The notes under the pieces were generated by a model. It saw only the letters and a list, made by a program, of their open reading frames with translations, ran no database searches and had not been told where the DNA came from. The position numbers were made by a program, and so were the translations under genes. Source: Holophagales bacterium (GTDB lineage: Bacteria > Acidobacteriota > Thermoanaerobaculia > Multivoradales > Multivoraceae). From it: a stretch of DNA of 64,000 bases. Where the stretch lies: NCBI GenBank assembly GCA_009843505.1, contig VYDI01000002.1, forward strand, positions 54,772 to 118,771, given 5' to 3'. Below are positions 8,179 to 15,926 of the stretch, piece after piece. The number at the start of each line of letters is the position of its first letter. Position 1 is the first letter of the stretch.

Positions 8179-9587
8179 AGCGCGCTCCGTGTGCGGAGGT
8201 ACATCGTCGTCCCGTCGACCGCCGGCGTCGCCGTGGCCAGGTCGTCGAGGTCCGACACGGCCAGCGGCTCGAGAGAGCCATCGTTCGGCAGCACCACGAG
8301 CTTGCCAGATCTCGAGAGCAGGTAGAACTTGTCGTCAGCCACGATGGGCGAGGCGTAGAAGCTGTCGACGGCTCCCTTGAGGCGGCTCTGCTCGATCATC
8401 TCTCCCGTCGCGGAGCGGAGCGTCGTCGTGATGCCACTGTCGTCGACCATGAGGAGAACTCCGTCGTCGACGATGGGCGACGGGAGCTGGGGGATCTTGC
8501 GGTGATAGGTCCACCGTACGTGACTGGCCGTGAGATCCCCTCGCAGGGCAGCCTCCGGCAGCTCGACGGCGAGGATTCCGTTGCGGCTGTCGAGCGCCGC
8601 CTGAAAGTACGTCCAGTCGTCTTCGTCGAGGCGGCCGTCGCGCCCCAGATCGAAGAAGGAGAGGGAGCTGCGAACCAGGCCCTCCGGCGCCTCCTCCCTG
8701 GAGATCATCCCGTCACCGTCGCCGTCGTGCGAGGCGACGACGTCCGGGAAGGGCTCGAGTTGGACGTGACGCCCTTCTTCGTTCAGGGGCATGGCGTAGC
8801 CGTTGATGAAGAGGACGCCGTCCTCGATCGCCGGCGTCGACTTCATCTCGAACGAGAGACCGCTTACCCACCAGAGCCGCTCGCCCGTCCGAGCCGAGTA
8901 GCTTGTGAGAAAGAACGAGCCGGGCACGACGACCTGGAGCTCACCGCCTTCGGGATGGTGGAGCACCGGCGTCGAGTGGCCGCTGGTGGCGGCCGGCCGC
9001 TCGGTGCGCCATGCCAGTTCGCCGGACCCGGCGTCCACGGCCAGGATGTGGGAGTCCTGCTGCTGGTCGACCACGAGGACCACGTTGCCCGCCGCGAGGA
9101 TCGGAGAGGCGCCCATGCCGTAGATGTTGTCGAAGGGACCGAGGGGATGGCGCCAGAGCTCTTCGCCGTCGACCGTGTAGCAGAGTAGGCCGAAGTCGCC
9201 GAAGAAGACCCAGACGCGCTCGCCGTCGGTGACCGGAGATGGCGACGCCGGTCCGTTGCGGTTGTCGAGCGTCTCGGTCCGCGGCCTCGGAGCCTCGCGC
9301 CGCCAGAGCTCCGAGCCGGTTTCGCGGTCGAGGGCGATCGTGTAGAGCGCTTCGCCTTCCGAGGCGGTCAGGAAGATCCGCTCCGCGCTCAGGACCGGCG
9401 AGGAGTCGCCGGCCGGGAGCTCGGTCCGCCAGAGGAGGTTGCGGTCGAGGCCCACTTCGACCGGCAGGGCGCCCGCCTCGATGGCGCCGCCGCCGTTCGG
9501 TCCCCGGAACCGCGACCACTCGGCGGTCTCGGCCCAGGCGGGCGCCGAGAAGGTCAGGGCGCTCAGGACTACGAGCGCTAGTCGCAT
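8154..9587 (-). CDS. PQQ-like beta-propeller protein with EF-hand-like loops
   Basis: 477 aa, signal peptide to about residue 20 (MRLALVVLSALTFSAPAWA). Repeated propeller blades of the BamB/quinoprotein type are seen (WSRFRGPNGGG, LYTIALDRETGSELWRRE, ILAVDAGSGELAWRTE). Around residues 285-325 two calcium-binding-like loops are inserted: DGDGDGMISREE and DLGRDGRLDEDDW. No catalytic residues for alcohol dehydrogenase were identified, so this is better treated as a secreted propeller of unknown partner. The ATG at 9587 overlaps the stop of the acyl-CoA dehydrogenase (TGATG), which fixes the start and implies coupling. A longer upstream frame exists but runs antisense to nothing and through the neighbour, so it is not used. 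Confidence 0.85.
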   Translation of the reverse strand: MRLALVVLSALTFSAPAWAETAEWSRFRGPNGGGAIEAGALPVEVGLDRNLLWRTELPAGDSSPVLSAERIFLTASEGEALYTIALDRETGSELWRREAPRPRTETLDNRNGPASPSPVTDGERVWVFFGDFGLLCYTVDGEELWRHPLGPFDNIYGMGASPILAAGNVVLVVDQQQDSHILAVDAGSGELAWRTERPAATSGHSTPVLHHPEGGELQVVVPGSFFLTSYSARTGERLWWVSGLSFEMKSTPAIEDGVLFINGYAMPLNEEGRHVQLEPFPDVVASHDGDGDGMISREEAPEGLVRSSLSFFDLGRDGRLDEDDWTYFQAALDSRNGILAVELPEAALRGDLTASHVRWTYHRKIPQLPSPIVDDGVLLMVDDSGITTTLRSATGEMIEQSRLKGAVDSFYASPIVADDKFYLLSRSGKLVVLPNDGSLEPLAVSDLDDLATATPAVDGTTMYLRTRSALWAFQATR

Positions 9588-10813
9588 CAAAGCAGATCGC
9601 CGCCGCATGCGGAGGCGCAGGTGCCGTGCGCCTCGAACGCCTGCACGACGTTCTTGCCGGTGCGCCAGCGATGGACCTCGTCCGGCCCGTCGACCAGACG
9701 CTGCGCGCGGACGGCGCGATACCAGCCGGCCAGCGGCGTGTCCATGCTGTAGCCCAGGGCGCCGTGGAGCTGGAGCGCGGTGTCGACCACCTGGTGCACC
9801 ATGTTGGCGAGGAAGACCTTGGCGATGCCGTTCTCGTTGCGCAGGTCCATGCCATTCTCCGCCTTGTAGGCGATGTGGAGCAGCATGAGCCGGGCCTTGT
9901 AGAGCTCGGCGGCGCAGTCGGCGAGCATCCAGCGAACCCCCTGGCGGTCGGCGAGGCGCTTGCCGAACGTCACCCGTTTCACGGCGTGCCCGACGGCGAG
10001 GTCGAGGGCGCGCTGTGCCCTTGCGACATTGTGCATGCCGTGACGCAACCGCCCGTAGGCGAGGCGGTGCTGGCCCATGGCGAAGCCCTGGCCGCGGCCA
10101 CCGAGGAGGTTCTCCTTCGGGACGATCAGGTTCTCGATGCGAATCTCCGAGTGGGAGCCTCCGAGCTTCAGGCCGAGGTCGGTATGCGGCTGCATCGTCT
10201 CGATGTCGCGGACGATCCTGTAGCCGGGGTTCGGCAGTTCGACGAGAAACGTCGAGAACTGCCGGTGCCGGGCGACGTCGGGATCGGTCTTCGCCATGAC
10301 GAGGGCGACGTCGGCAACGCTGGCGGAGGAGCTGAACCACTTCTCGCCGTTCAGCACGTAGTTGTCACCGTCGAGGACGGCGGAGGTCTGCATGCCCGTG
10401 GCGTCCGCGCCGGCGGCCCTCTCGGTCATCGGATAGCAGATGCGCTTCTCGCCCGCCAGCAGCGGCTTGAGGAAGCGCTCCTTCTGGTCCTCGGTGCCGT
10501 TCTCGAGCAATGTCAGCATGGTCGCGTCGTCGGGGCCCTGCGTGTTGAGCGAGAGCGCGCCGAGGAAGCTCTCGCCGAGCTCCATCTGGACCAGCGCATT
10601 GGCCAGCGGCTTCAGACCCATGCCGCCGTGCTCCTCCGGGATGAAGGGGCACCACAGCCCCTGCGACCTCGCCTTCTTGCGGAGCTCCGCGAGCACTTCG
10701 TCGAAGTTCTCCGGAGTGCATCCCTCTTCGGCCGGGATGCACTCGTTCTGGACGAAGTCGCGCACTTTGGCGCGCACCGCCTTGGTCTCTGCTGGAATCT
10801 CGAAATCGATCAT
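9587..10813 (-). CDS. Acyl-CoA dehydrogenase family protein
   Basis: 408 aa, ATG with AAGGAGAAGCA. Flavoenzyme fold: an N-terminal helical domain (MIDFEIPAETKAVRAKVRDF), FAD-binding central strands (YPMTERAAGADATGM, LNGEKWFSSSASVADVALVM) and a C-terminal helical domain (GRLRHGMHNVARAQRALDLA, LQLHGALGYSMDTPLAGWYR). It oxidises an acyl-CoA to the 2-enoyl-CoA and passes electrons to ETF. The length and an FadE-like C-terminus agree with medium or branched acyl substrates; the exact substrate is not clear. Second gene of the operon that starts with the cyclase at 11880. Confidence 0.92.
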   Translation of the reverse strand: MIDFEIPAETKAVRAKVRDFVQNECIPAEEGCTPENFDEVLAELRKKARSQGLWCPFIPEEHGGMGLKPLANALVQMELGESFLGALSLNTQGPDDATMLTLLENGTEDQKERFLKPLLAGEKRICYPMTERAAGADATGMQTSAVLDGDNYVLNGEKWFSSSASVADVALVMAKTDPDVARHRQFSTFLVELPNPGYRIVRDIETMQPHTDLGLKLGGSHSEIRIENLIVPKENLLGGRGQGFAMGQHRLAYGRLRHGMHNVARAQRALDLAVGHAVKRVTFGKRLADRQGVRWMLADCAAELYKARLMLLHIAYKAENGMDLRNENGIAKVFLANMVHQVVDTALQLHGALGYSMDTPLAGWYRAVRAQRLVDGPDEVHRWRTGKNVVQAFEAHGTCASACGGDLL

Positions 10814-10830
10814 TGCTTCTCCTTGTCCTT

Positions 10831-11880
10831 TTAGAAGATCGCCAGTGCGTTGAGCGGCGAGCCGGTTCCCGTTTCGACGGCCAGCGGCCCCGCCACGAGC
10901 AGAAACTCCCAGCGACCCAGCTCGGCCGCCGTCTCGGCGACGGCCTCCAGGTCCTGGTTGTCGAAGATGTCAATGCCCATGGCGACGATCGTCAGGGTAT
11001 GAACCGGAAGATCGACGCCCTCGACCTGCGACGGAACGACGTCGAGCGCCGCATCGGAGCCGATGAACGAGATGTCGCGGGAGCGAACCCAGGGCATCGT
11101 CGAGGCGTGGAGGCCGGCCGCGTTCTGCGACACCGACCAGGGTCCGAGTTCGGCGCGCCGCGCCCAGCGGCCGGTGCGGATGAAGATGGCGTCACCCGGG
11201 CGGACCCGGAGTCCGGCCATCTCCTCGAAGGCGTCGAGGTCCTCGGTGTAGATCGGCGTCCCCGGCTCGAGATAGGGCACGCCCTTCAGGCGGGGGATGT
11301 CGAACACGATGCCTCTCGTGACGATGCCGCCCCTGAGGTTGAAGATCGAAGACCGCGTGCAGCCCTCCTCGGTGACCGTGTCCTGCGAGTAGCCGTTGTA
11401 CATCTTCCCCTTGTAGAGGATGTGGCAGAGGGCGTCGATGTGGCTGTGCGAGTAGCCGTGGTAGCTGATCTCGTAGCGATCGCTCACGCCGCCGCGAAAC
11501 GCGGGCTCCTCGTCGGGGTCTGGAAGCGCCAGGATCGCGCGCTCGAACGGCAGCGGCACGTCGACGGCCTCCTCGATGATCAGCGGATGGGCGAGCGAGA
11601 CGGAGATGCCCTCCGTCGCCAGGGCCAGCGCTTCGAGGCGCTTCTCCCGGGTGATCAGGTTGGCCGCCCCCAACTGGTCGTCGTCGCCCCAGCGACCCCA
11701 GTTCGAGAGCTCCTCCATCATGCGCTCGATGTCCGCCTGGGCGAGATCGCGCGATTCTGGCGAGTAGCTTGGAACGGGTCCCGGCGAGGATGCCGGCTCA
11801 GTCGCCTCCTCCGGGGTCGCTGCGCAGGCGCCAGTCAGCAGTGTGCATGCAATGCCGAGCGTCAGATGTGTGGCTTTCAT
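10831..11880 (-). CDS. Cyclase family (kynurenine formamidase-like) lipoprotein
   Basis: 349 aa from the ATG at 11880 (AGGGAG upstream). The leader MKATHLTLGIACTLLTGACA ends in a lipobox with Cys19. The metal motif of the cyclase family is seen as HSHIDALCH (145-153), with EISYHGYSH just before. The family hydrolyses amides or lactones using a divalent metal, as in N-formylkynurenine formamidase. Being a lipoprotein, it would act outside the cytoplasm, unlike classical KynB. It is the first gene of the four- or five-gene minus-strand operon and is 17 bp from the acyl-CoA dehydrogenase. A longer frame to 12003 lacks a signal and was rejected. Confidence 0.82.
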   Translation of the reverse strand: MKATHLTLGIACTLLTGACAATPEEATEPASSPGPVPSYSPESRDLAQADIERMMEELSNWGRWGDDDQLGAANLITREKRLEALALATEGISVSLAHPLIIEEAVDVPLPFERAILALPDPDEEPAFRGGVSDRYEISYHGYSHSHIDALCHILYKGKMYNGYSQDTVTEEGCTRSSIFNLRGGIVTRGIVFDIPRLKGVPYLEPGTPIYTEDLDAFEEMAGLRVRPGDAIFIRTGRWARRAELGPWSVSQNAAGLHASTMPWVRSRDISFIGSDAALDVVPSQVEGVDLPVHTLTIVAMGIDIFDNQDLEAVAETAAELGRWEFLLVAGPLAVETGTGSPLNALAIF

Positions 11881-12039
11881 AGTGCTCCCTGGTAATGCAC
11901 GCCCTCTTGGGGGCGCGGCGGCGGAGTCGTGCGTGGGCCTTCGACGCGACGGTGCATCTCTTCGTAGGAGGCGCCGGTCCATCGAGCTAGGTGTGGACAT
12001 CATTTGCTACCTTGCCACATGTTGCGGGGGAGGAAGTTC

Positions 12040-12996
12040 ATGAAACGGCGCGTGAGACTGGAAGTGAGGCTCGTAGCTCTGTCACTGGTGTCGCTGGCGG
12101 CCGTCGGCGCGGCCGGCCATGCGCAGGAGCCGAAGACTGTCCGGATCGACACCCTGGGCGTGATGGACACGCTCTACCACCTGTCGGGAGGCGGCGCCAA
12201 CTCGCTGGCGCTCATCGACGAGATCAACGGCGGCGTGGTGCTGATCGACACGAAGCCGCCCGGCTGGGGCCAGTCGGTGCGGGACGCGCTCGACGGCGTG
12301 ACCGATCTCCCGGTGACGACGATCATCAACACCCACGCGCATGCGGATCATGCCGGCAGCAACGGCGAGTTCGGGGCCGCCGCCTTGATCGTGGCACACG
12401 AGAACACCAGGGCGAACATGGCCCGGACGGACCTCTACTTGGGTGCGAACGCGGCGGGGTTGCCCACGAAGACGTTCGCGGACCGGTTCTCGCTGCTCGA
12501 GGACATCGACCGCATCGAGCTGTACCACTTCGGCCCGGCCCACACCGATGGCGACATCGTCGTCGTCTTCCCCGCCAAGGGCGTGGCGTACATGGGAGGC
12601 CTCTTTCCTTCGAAAGCGACGCCGGTCATCGACACGCAGAACGGCGGGAGCGGCGTGGCCTTTCCCGACACGCTGGCGAAGGCGGTCGCCGGGATTATAG
12701 GCGTGAGGCTTGTCGTCACGGGCCACGGCGAGCCTCCTGTGACGTACGCCGGACGGGGTCGCCGGGAAACCGGGGCGAACCGGCCCTGGACGGGGTTCCT
12801 GACGTGGGAAGATCTCGAGGAGTACGCCGACTTCAACCGTGACTTTCTGGCGGCCACACAGAGAGCCTTCCGAGCCGGCATGAGCGTCGAGGAGGCGGCG
12901 GCGAGCCTCGAGTTACCTGAGCGCTACGAGGAGTACGGCATGGAACACGCGAGAGCGAACATAGAAGCGATCTACGACGAACTGGCGAACAGGTAG
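12040..12996 (+). CDS. Secreted metallo-beta-lactamase-fold hydrolase
   Basis: 318 aa from the ATG at 12040, which has GGGGGAGGAAG upstream; an earlier ATG at 12004 in the same frame lacks one. Signal peptide to about residue 28 (GAAGHAQ). The zinc motif HAHADH (99-104) is intact, with later ligands in FGPAHTDGDIVV and TGHGEPP. The family covers beta-lactamases, lactonases and glyoxalase-type thioesterases. Secretion suits a lactam, lactone or ester substrate in the periplasm. The PQQ propeller gene follows after 25 bp and is probably co-transcribed. Confidence 0.87.
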   Translation: MKRRVRLEVRLVALSLVSLAAVGAAGHAQEPKTVRIDTLGVMDTLYHLSGGGANSLALIDEINGGVVLIDTKPPGWGQSVRDALDGVTDLPVTTIINTHAHADHAGSNGEFGAAALIVAHENTRANMARTDLYLGANAAGLPTKTFADRFSLLEDIDRIELYHFGPAHTDGDIVVVFPAKGVAYMGGLFPSKATPVIDTQNGGSGVAFPDTLAKAVAGIIGVRLVVTGHGEPPVTYAGRGRRETGANRPWTGFLTWEDLEEYADFNRDFLAATQRAFRAGMSVEEAAASLELPERYEEYGMEHARANIEAIYDELANR

Positions 12997-13021
12997 CGCA
13001 ATGGAAGGCAAGGGAGCGCAC

Positions 13022-14362
13022 ATGACCGGAAGACTCGCGGTCGCGCTTGCGTGCGTCGTATCCATCCTGATGGGTGCGGCCCAGGCGCGTGCCGACGACT
13101 GGCCGGAGTTTCGAGGCAAGGGCCGGCTCGGTGTCTGGCACGAGGCCGGGATCCTCGAGGAGTTCCCCGCCGATGGCCTGAAGGCGCTCTGGCGGACCCC
13201 GGTCAAGGCAGGCTTCGCGGGCCCCGCCGTGGCGGACGGCCGCGTCTTCATCACCGACTTCGAAGCCACGCACGGCATGCGCGGAACCGAGCGGGCGCTA
13301 GCGCTCGACGAGGCGACCGGTCGCATTCTGTGGACCCGGGAATGGGAGGCGGACTACGCCGGGATCCAGTGGGAAACAGGCCCCGGCGCGACCCCGACGG
13401 TCGATGGGGACCGCGTCTACACGCTGGGACGCACGGGCATCCTGTCGGCGTTCGACGTGGAGACCGGCGGACTCCTCTGGCGCAAGGACTACGCCGAGGA
13501 CTACGGCGTCGACCGGTTGCAGTGGGGATTCGACTGGGGCTTCGCCAGCGCGCCGCTGGTCGATGGCCCGCGGCTCATCTGCTTCGTCGGCGGCCCGGAG
13601 AACGCGCGGGTCGTGGCCTTCGACAAGATGACCGGCGAGGAACTCTGGCGCGCGCTGGACAGCGAAGCGGACCTCGGCGTCGCGCAGCCGATCATCATCG
13701 AGGCCGGCGGCGCGCGTCAGCTCATCGTCTGGAATCCGGAAGAGGTCGTCTCACTCGATCCGAGCAACGGCGAGTTCTACTGGCGGCAGCCCTACACGGT
13801 CGGCGGCGCGATGACCGTCGCAACGCCGGTGCAGGTCGGGTCTCAACTGTTCTTCACGACGTTCTACGACGGCCCCCTGATGCTGACGCTCAACCAGGAC
13901 CGGCCCGGCGCCACCGTCGCCTGGAAGGGCTCGAGCAACAGCGAGATCCAGACGGACGGACTGCACGCCGTCCTTGCGACGCCGATCATCGAGGAAGGGA
14001 CCATCTACGGCATCTGCAGCTACGGCCAGTTACGCGGCCTGAACGCCGAAACGGGCGAGCGCCTCTGGGAAACGCAGGAAGCGACCGGAGAACGACGGCG
14101 CTGGGTCTCCGGCTTCCTCGTCCAGAACGGCGACCGGGTCTTCATCAACAACGATCGCGGCGACCTGATCATCGCCCGGCTGAGTCCTTCCGGTTACGAG
14201 GAGATCAGCCGGACGCACCTCATCACCCCCACGTCGAGACCCGGCAACCGGCGGGAACTGCGCTACGTGAGCTGGGTTCACCCGGCCTACGCCAACAAGC
14301 ACATCTACATCAGAAACGACGAAGAGATGATCTCCGTGTCGTTGGACCAGACGGACTACTAG
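13022..14362 (+). CDS. Secreted PQQ-like beta-propeller protein
   Basis: 446 aa from the ATG at 13022 with AAGGGAG upstream (an in-frame ATG at 13001 would only lengthen the leader). Signal peptide MTGRLAVALACVVSILMGAAQARA. Successive propeller blades with the usual L(D)xxTG(x)LW pattern are visible: LALDEATGRILWTREW, LSAFDVETGGLLWRKD, VVAFDKMTGEELWRAL, LRGLNAETGERLWETQ. No cytochrome site and no recognised quinoprotein dehydrogenase active site. Likely a periplasmic binding or assembly-type propeller working with the upstream hydrolase. Confidence 0.85.
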   Translation: MTGRLAVALACVVSILMGAAQARADDWPEFRGKGRLGVWHEAGILEEFPADGLKALWRTPVKAGFAGPAVADGRVFITDFEATHGMRGTERALALDEATGRILWTREWEADYAGIQWETGPGATPTVDGDRVYTLGRTGILSAFDVETGGLLWRKDYAEDYGVDRLQWGFDWGFASAPLVDGPRLICFVGGPENARVVAFDKMTGEELWRALDSEADLGVAQPIIIEAGGARQLIVWNPEEVVSLDPSNGEFYWRQPYTVGGAMTVATPVQVGSQLFFTTFYDGPLMLTLNQDRPGATVAWKGSSNSEIQTDGLHAVLATPIIEEGTIYGICSYGQLRGLNAETGERLWETQEATGERRRWVSGFLVQNGDRVFINNDRGDLIIARLSPSGYEEISRTHLITPTSRPGNRRELRYVSWVHPAYANKHIYIRNDEEMISVSLDQTDY

Positions 14363-14442
14363 TGACGTTCGGAGAACGTTGGCCTGGAGCTGCGCCCGCA
14401 GCCACCTAGCAGGGAGATCGCAGTCGTAGAGGTGCTTGCGCG

Positions 14443-15183
14443 ATGGATGAGTGTGCCGTCATCGTTGGGTTCGTCCGGTTCCTTGGTTGTTGCCGGGGCA
14501 ACCCAGAGCTGGTTGTGGATAGGTGGCCGGATAAGGAAAACAGAACAGAACCGGAGATCGACGCAGTTGCAGGCGACTTTGCAATCGAACACGCGAGCGT
14601 AGACACCGTGAATCACCAGCGGGAGCGTGATGCTTCGTACCTACGCGTCGTGGGCGACTTGGAGCCGTTGATCGAGGAACACGTTGGTGGTGGGTTCACA
14701 GTCGCTTTGGAGTTTGACGCTATCGGGAAAGGAAGGGACTGGAGCCGCGCACGCGCCTCTCTCAAGAAGTGGATTGAGGAAGAAGCGCCGCTCCTCCAAG
14801 ATGGGAGCCATAGGGTCTCTTTGCCGACATCGTGTTCCGCGGAAGTCCCCATCGTCATGCACATCCGGAAAGGACTAGCACCTCGTAGTACTGGTTTCCT
14901 CCGGTTCGAGCCGAAAGACGTTAGCTTGTCGACCCGTATCAGGGCGCTCGTGGATAGGAAGGCGAAGAAGCTAGGCAAGTACCAAGGGCCTTCCTGTACG
15001 ACTGTTTTGTTGATCGAGAACGACGATATCGCCCTCATGAACGAGGGCAAGATGCTCGAGGGAATCCAAGAGGCCTATCCTGAAGGCTGTCCTCCAGGAG
15101 TGGATGAGATCTGGTTCGCCGACACGTCCATCCCGGACAACCCCCAGTTCTACGACTTCACGACGAGAATCGTGGAGGAGTGA
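14443..15183 (+). CDS. Unrecognised protein, possibly nuclease-like
   Basis: 246 aa, no signal or membrane segments. Codon use is visibly less GC-biased than in its neighbours, a sign of recent acquisition. The N-terminal RWPDKENRTEPEID (27-40) and FAIEHASVDT (46-55) have a spacing of acidic residues (D30, E38, D40, E49) reminiscent of PD-(D/E)XK-type nucleases, but this is a pattern match only. The C-terminal third has a beta-strand-rich piece (TTVLLIENDDIALMNEG) and DEIWFADTSIPDNPQFYDF. The ATG at 14443 lacks a clear Shine-Dalgarno. It lies just upstream of a DUF433/DUF5615 TA-like pair, an accessory-gene setting. Confidence 0.55.
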   Translation: MDECAVIVGFVRFLGCCRGNPELVVDRWPDKENRTEPEIDAVAGDFAIEHASVDTVNHQRERDASYLRVVGDLEPLIEEHVGGGFTVALEFDAIGKGRDWSRARASLKKWIEEEAPLLQDGSHRVSLPTSCSAEVPIVMHIRKGLAPRSTGFLRFEPKDVSLSTRIRALVDRKAKKLGKYQGPSCTTVLLIENDDIALMNEGKMLEGIQEAYPEGCPPGVDEIWFADTSIPDNPQFYDFTTRIVEE

Positions 15184-15274
15184 GTCAGTGGCCGCTACCG
15201 GGCGACGTGTGCGGGCGGGCCCGGCTTGCAAGGCCGGTTGCGGAGTAGACTCAGAACCTGAGAGCTTGAAGACG

Positions 15275-15526
15275 ATGTCCACGACGAACACAGAGCTACT
15301 CGCTCGAATCACGGCCCGGCCGGATGTGTTCGGTGGCAAGCCGATCATCCGCGACATGCGGATCTCCGTCGAGCTGATCCTCAGTCTTCTGGCCCAAGGG
15401 GTGACGCCCGAGGCCATCCTGGATGACTATCCGGAGTTAGAAGCAGACGACATTCGGGCCTGCACGGCCTACGCCCACGCAGTCATCGCGCGAGACACAC
15501 TGTCCGCGGTGTCCGTCGGGAAGTAG
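15275..15526 (+). CDS. DUF433 family antitoxin-like protein
   Basis: 83 aa from the ATG at 15275. The DUF433 core is plain: ARPDVFGGKPIIRDMRISV, then LLAQGVTPEAILDDYPELEADDIRA, a small winged-helix-type domain related to VapB-like antitoxins. A longer frame upstream (from 15104) overlaps the preceding gene and has unrelated composition, so it was rejected. Its stop codon overlaps the GTG of the next gene by one base, the usual arrangement with a DUF5615 toxin-like partner. Confidence 0.85.
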   Translation: MSTTNTELLARITARPDVFGGKPIIRDMRISVELILSLLAQGVTPEAILDDYPELEADDIRACTAYAHAVIARDTLSAVSVGK

Positions 15527-15879
15527 TGCGGTTCCTTGTAGACCGATGCGCCGGCCGCCGGCTGGCCGAGTGGCTACGTGAAGACGGACACGATGTCGTC
15601 GCATCGCTCGAACTCGGCCCCGATCCGGGCGACAGAGCACTACTCCATCGAGCGGCCGAGGACGACCGAATCCTGGTCACGATAGACACGGATTTCGGGG
15701 AACTGATCTTCGGGCAAGAGGCAGCCCATGCGGGCCTGGTGCGGCTTCCCGATGTCCCCGCGGAGCGACGAATCGCGTTGATGAGTGAGCTCTTGGCGCG
15801 CCATCGGCGGGAGTTGGAGGCGCGAGCGGTGATTACGATACGAGGCGAGCGAGTCCGCGTCTCGCGCCAACCCTCCTGA
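15526..15879 (+). CDS. DUF5615 family PIN-like toxin candidate
   Basis: 117 aa, GTG start overlapping the DUF433 stop (TAGTG). Matches the DUF5615/Mut7-C-like PIN relatives: an N-terminal acidic FLVDRCAGRRLAEWL (Asp6), and ILVTIDTDFGELIF with Asp54 and Asp56, the positions expected to bind metal. The C-terminal helix RHRRELEARAVITI is also typical. Such pairs are predicted toxin-antitoxin modules with the PIN-like protein as ribonuclease. Biochemical activity of the family is poorly established, so the toxin role is inferred from context. Confidence 0.82.
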   Translation: MRFLVDRCAGRRLAEWLREDGHDVVASLELGPDPGDRALLHRAAEDDRILVTIDTDFGELIFGQEAAHAGLVRLPDVPAERRIALMSELLARHRRELEARAVITIRGERVRVSRQPS

Positions 15880-15926
15880 CTCCTTGTAGGCCTTAGTGCT
15901 TGAACCCGGCTGAATCGGAGCCCACC

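Noticed and set aside
8154..10340. 728-codon version of the PQQ propeller protein
   Set aside because: The upstream part lies inside the acyl-CoA dehydrogenase gene in another frame. A signal peptide starts at 9587.
14365..14379. Hairpin ACGTTC/GAACGT after the propeller gene as a terminator
   Set aside because: The stem is only 6 bp and no T-tract follows.
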